The notes beneath the pieces are model-generated. The model saw only the letters and a program-made list of their open reading frames with translations, did no database searches and had not been told where the DNA came from. From the NCBI RefSeq assembly GCF_900169075.1, contig NZ_LT827015.1, positions 186,001-250,000 of the forward strand: a DNA stretch of 64,000 nt. The letters are read 5' to 3'. The position numbers and the translations under genes are program-made. Of the stretch, positions 62,250 through 64,000 are shown one piece after another (position 1 is the first letter of the stretch; the number at the start of each line of letters is the position of its first letter). The stretch is from Chryseobacterium phocaeense (GTDB taxonomy: Bacteria > Bacteroidota > Bacteroidia > Flavobacteriales > Weeksellaceae).

Positions 62250-63806
62250 ATGAAGAAATTCTACGCTGGTGCATGTACTTTATGCACGCTTCTGGGGCTA
62301 TCTGCCCAGGAAGTATTGTGGCAGAAAGATATCAAATCTTCTACCCAGGATTTTCTAAGCCAGGTAACCACAACCATTGATCAGCAGTATCTGATAACCG
62401 GAAGTTCTATCCATTCTTCAGGATCCGGCCAGATGCCAGCAGCCAATAGCCAAAAGCAAAACAACGGCTATGATTTTCATTTAGTCAAACTCAATCAACA
62501 GGGTGAGCAGGTCTGGGAAAAATATTTCTCCGGACAAAACCACGATTATCTTTCCGCTTCCGTTGCTACGCAGGAAGGAGGATTTTTGATTGCAGGAACT
62601 TCCTATTCCGGGAAAGGCTTAGATAAAAAAGAAGATTCCAAAGGAGGGTCTGATATCTGGCTGATCAGACTGAATGAATTTGGGGATGAACTTTGGCAGA
62701 AAACTTTAGGATCAGCATCTGATGAAGAAACAAGGTCGGTGATTCAGACTACAGATTTTGGATTTTTTGTAGCCGGGAATGTTCAGAATTCAGCTAAAGG
62801 CTATGGATCAAAAGATGTTTTGATTGTAAAGCTTGATAAAGATGGCAAAATTGTGTCTGAATCCGTATTTGGAGGAAAAGGACTTGATGAAGTTGAAAAA
62901 ATAATTCCAACCAGAGATGGCGGAGCCTTGCTAGGTATCTATTCCAGAAGTGGTTTAGGCGGTTCAAAAAAATCTGAAAACTCCGGCGAGGGCGATTACT
63001 GGATCATCAAACTTGATAAATCCGGAAAGGTAGAATGGGAAAAGAATTTTGGTGGAAAAGGAGATGACCATTTGAGAACATTGGCTTTAACATCAGCGGG
63101 TTATTTAGTTGGTGGTGAATCCAGATCAGAAAGATCAGGAAACAAAACCGTAGGAATTGAAGAAGGAACAGACTTGTGGTTAATTTCACTTAACGAAAGA
63201 GGTGAAGAGATCTGGCAGAAGTCTTACACTTTTGGAAATCGTGATATTCTAATGGGAGCAAGTGTACTTCATTCAGCAGATGATAAGTCTTCTAAAGGAA
63301 TTCTTTTAGGTGGATATACCCAAGCTGAGACAAGGATTGAAGCAGAGGACGAAACATTTTGGATGCTGTATCTGGATCAGGAGGGTAATGAACAGTGGAG
63401 AAAACATGTGAAAGGTGAATCCAGAAAACGTGAAGAAAGATTGTCTGATATAAAATTGAACAGAGACGGTTCTATTATCCTTGCCGGAACAAGCGCAGAA
63501 GAGCTTGGAAAAGAAAACTGGAAGATTGTGAAACTTGGAGACAGCCAAATCAATAAGCTGATTGAGAAGCAGGATATTAAAATTTATCCGAATCCGGTTT
63601 CAGAGTATGCTTATGTGGAAATAGGCTTCGAATTCAAAGAGGCTGATATTTTATTGTATGATATGGGCGGAAGACAGCTTCAGAGCTTGAAGACTAAGAA
63701 TAAGGTGACGAAAATAAATACCCAGAATTTAGTTCAGGGGGCTTATGTGGTGACGATAAAGACGGATAATAATAAAACCGCAACCGCGAAAATCATTAAG
63801 AAATAA
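62250..63806 (+). CDS. Exported propeller-like protein with T9SS type A sorting domain
   Basis: A 518-residue protein with a signal peptide (about 1-20, LSAQ). It consists of about six repeats of some 55-60 residues, each with a DxWLIRLNEFGDELWQKTLG-like motif and GGFLIAGTS-like strand, a beta-propeller pattern. The last 75 residues are a T9SS type A sorting domain (KIYPNPVSEYAYVEI, LVQGAYVVTIKTD, TAKIIKK). It should be exported by GldKLMN-based machinery. The next gene starts 3 bases after its stop. The ligand is unknown. Confidence 0.85.
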   Translation: MKKFYAGACTLCTLLGLSAQEVLWQKDIKSSTQDFLSQVTTTIDQQYLITGSSIHSSGSGQMPAANSQKQNNGYDFHLVKLNQQGEQVWEKYFSGQNHDYLSASVATQEGGFLIAGTSYSGKGLDKKEDSKGGSDIWLIRLNEFGDELWQKTLGSASDEETRSVIQTTDFGFFVAGNVQNSAKGYGSKDVLIVKLDKDGKIVSESVFGGKGLDEVEKIIPTRDGGALLGIYSRSGLGGSKKSENSGEGDYWIIKLDKSGKVEWEKNFGGKGDDHLRTLALTSAGYLVGGESRSERSGNKTVGIEEGTDLWLISLNERGEEIWQKSYTFGNRDILMGASVLHSADDKSSKGILLGGYTQAETRIEAEDETFWMLYLDQEGNEQWRKHVKGESRKREERLSDIKLNRDGSIILAGTSAEELGKENWKIVKLGDSQINKLIEKQDIKIYPNPVSEYAYVEIGFEFKEADILLYDMGGRQLQSLKTKNKVTKINTQNLVQGAYVVTIKTDNNKTATAKIIKK

Positions 63807-63809
63807 AAG

Positions 63810-64000
63810 ATGAAAAATAAAATCTTACTACTGATACTTTTGAATTATGCAATGATTCTTTTTGGTCAGATCAATGTAAAATCACCTAACATTGATGCAT
63901 CATCTCTATTTAAATTTACAGAAACACCTGTTTCTCTTAATAATGGGCTTGTTAATATTAATTTACCAATTTACATAATAAAAACAAAGGATCTGGCTGT
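63810..64000 (+). CDS. Probable RHS/YD-repeat protein, 3' end outside window
   Basis: Only the first 63 residues are in the window. A signal peptide (1-20, ILFGQ) is followed by a segment that includes SLFKFTETPVSLNNG and NINLPIYIIKTKDL. This matches the opening of large Bacteroidota RHS/YD-repeat proteins (a pattern of the type PVSLYTGxPxIxIPIY). It starts 3 bases after the propeller-like T9SS cargo gene. The rest, including any toxin tip, is not visible. Confidence 0.6.
   Translation, partial: MKNKILLLILLNYAMILFGQINVKSPNIDASSLFKFTETPVSLNNGLVNINLPIYIIKTKDLA

Overview
The window reads as chromosomal DNA of a Bacteroidota bacterium of class Flavobacteriia, most likely Chryseobacterium or a close Weeksellaceae relative. 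Grounds: a complete gldKLMN cluster (motor and core of the type IX secretion system, T9SS), PorZ, proteins with T9SS type A or type B C-terminal sorting domains, DUF4270 and DUF1684 family proteins, many short lipoproteins with late Cys lipoboxes, AT-rich gaps, and promoters of the Bacteroidetes type (TAnnTTTG at about -7) instead of sigma70 boxes. No phage, insertion sequence or CRISPR array is visible. Genus is an inference; no database was consulted.

Layout. 1-4.9 kb: a 5'-truncated unknown gene, an ANT(6)-type aminoglycoside adenylyltransferase, a GMC (cholesterol-oxidase-like) oxidoreductase, a DUF1684 protein, a GNAT acetyltransferase and an SDR dehydrogenase. 5.2-7.9 kb: a GH63/MGH1-like glucosidase. 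8.0-12.7 kb (minus): a tight operon of a two-gene split 5'-nucleotidase, porZ and recO. 12.8-15.8 kb: dapA, a GNAT enzyme, and an AraC-type regulator overlapping a receiver-like protein without its phospho-acceptor Asp. 15.8-16.4 kb: a gene-free stretch ending in a strong terminator. 16.4-25.3 kb (minus): recG, a thioredoxin-fold protein, three POT peptide transporters, and a YhcG/DUF1016 nuclease inserted among them. 25.4-31.9 kb: an exported unknown with dipeptidyl peptidase IV, two small proteins, a short GT35 phosphorylase-like protein lacking the usual PLP lysine, and a possible nuclease. 32-40 kb: a T9SS type B cargo protein, DUF1572, mtaB, an FMN glutamate-synthase-like membrane protein, an FKBP-like lipoprotein, an S4 RNA-binding protein and aroK.

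40.0-40.7 kb holds three identical tRNA-Lys genes and one tRNA-Leu with tandemly duplicated terminators. 40.9-46.2 kb: panC, then divergently a half-length glycogen-synthase-like gene, a DUF4270 lipoprotein and glmS. 46.4-51.1 kb: gldK, gldL, gldM, gldN with a terminator. 51.2-55.1 kb: an FAD oxidoreductase, SemiSWEET, two small lipoproteins and an exported fibre-like protein. 55.7-62.0 kb: a small two-helix membrane protein followed by a complete RND tripartite efflux operon. 62.2-64.0 kb: a T9SS-exported propeller-like protein and the start of a probable RHS/YD-repeat gene that runs off the window.

Working together: GldKLMN and PorZ would export the CTD-bearing proteins at 32.0 and 62.3 kb; dipeptidyl peptidase IV and the POT transporters suit a peptide-feeding lifestyle; the ANT(6) enzyme and the RND pump are plausible intrinsic resistance functions. 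The strongest oddities are two glycogen-enzyme relatives that have each lost key catalytic features, an intergenic inverted-repeat family found three times and always between convergent genes, the pseudo-receiver/AraC pair, and the probable RHS gene behind a T9SS cargo gene.
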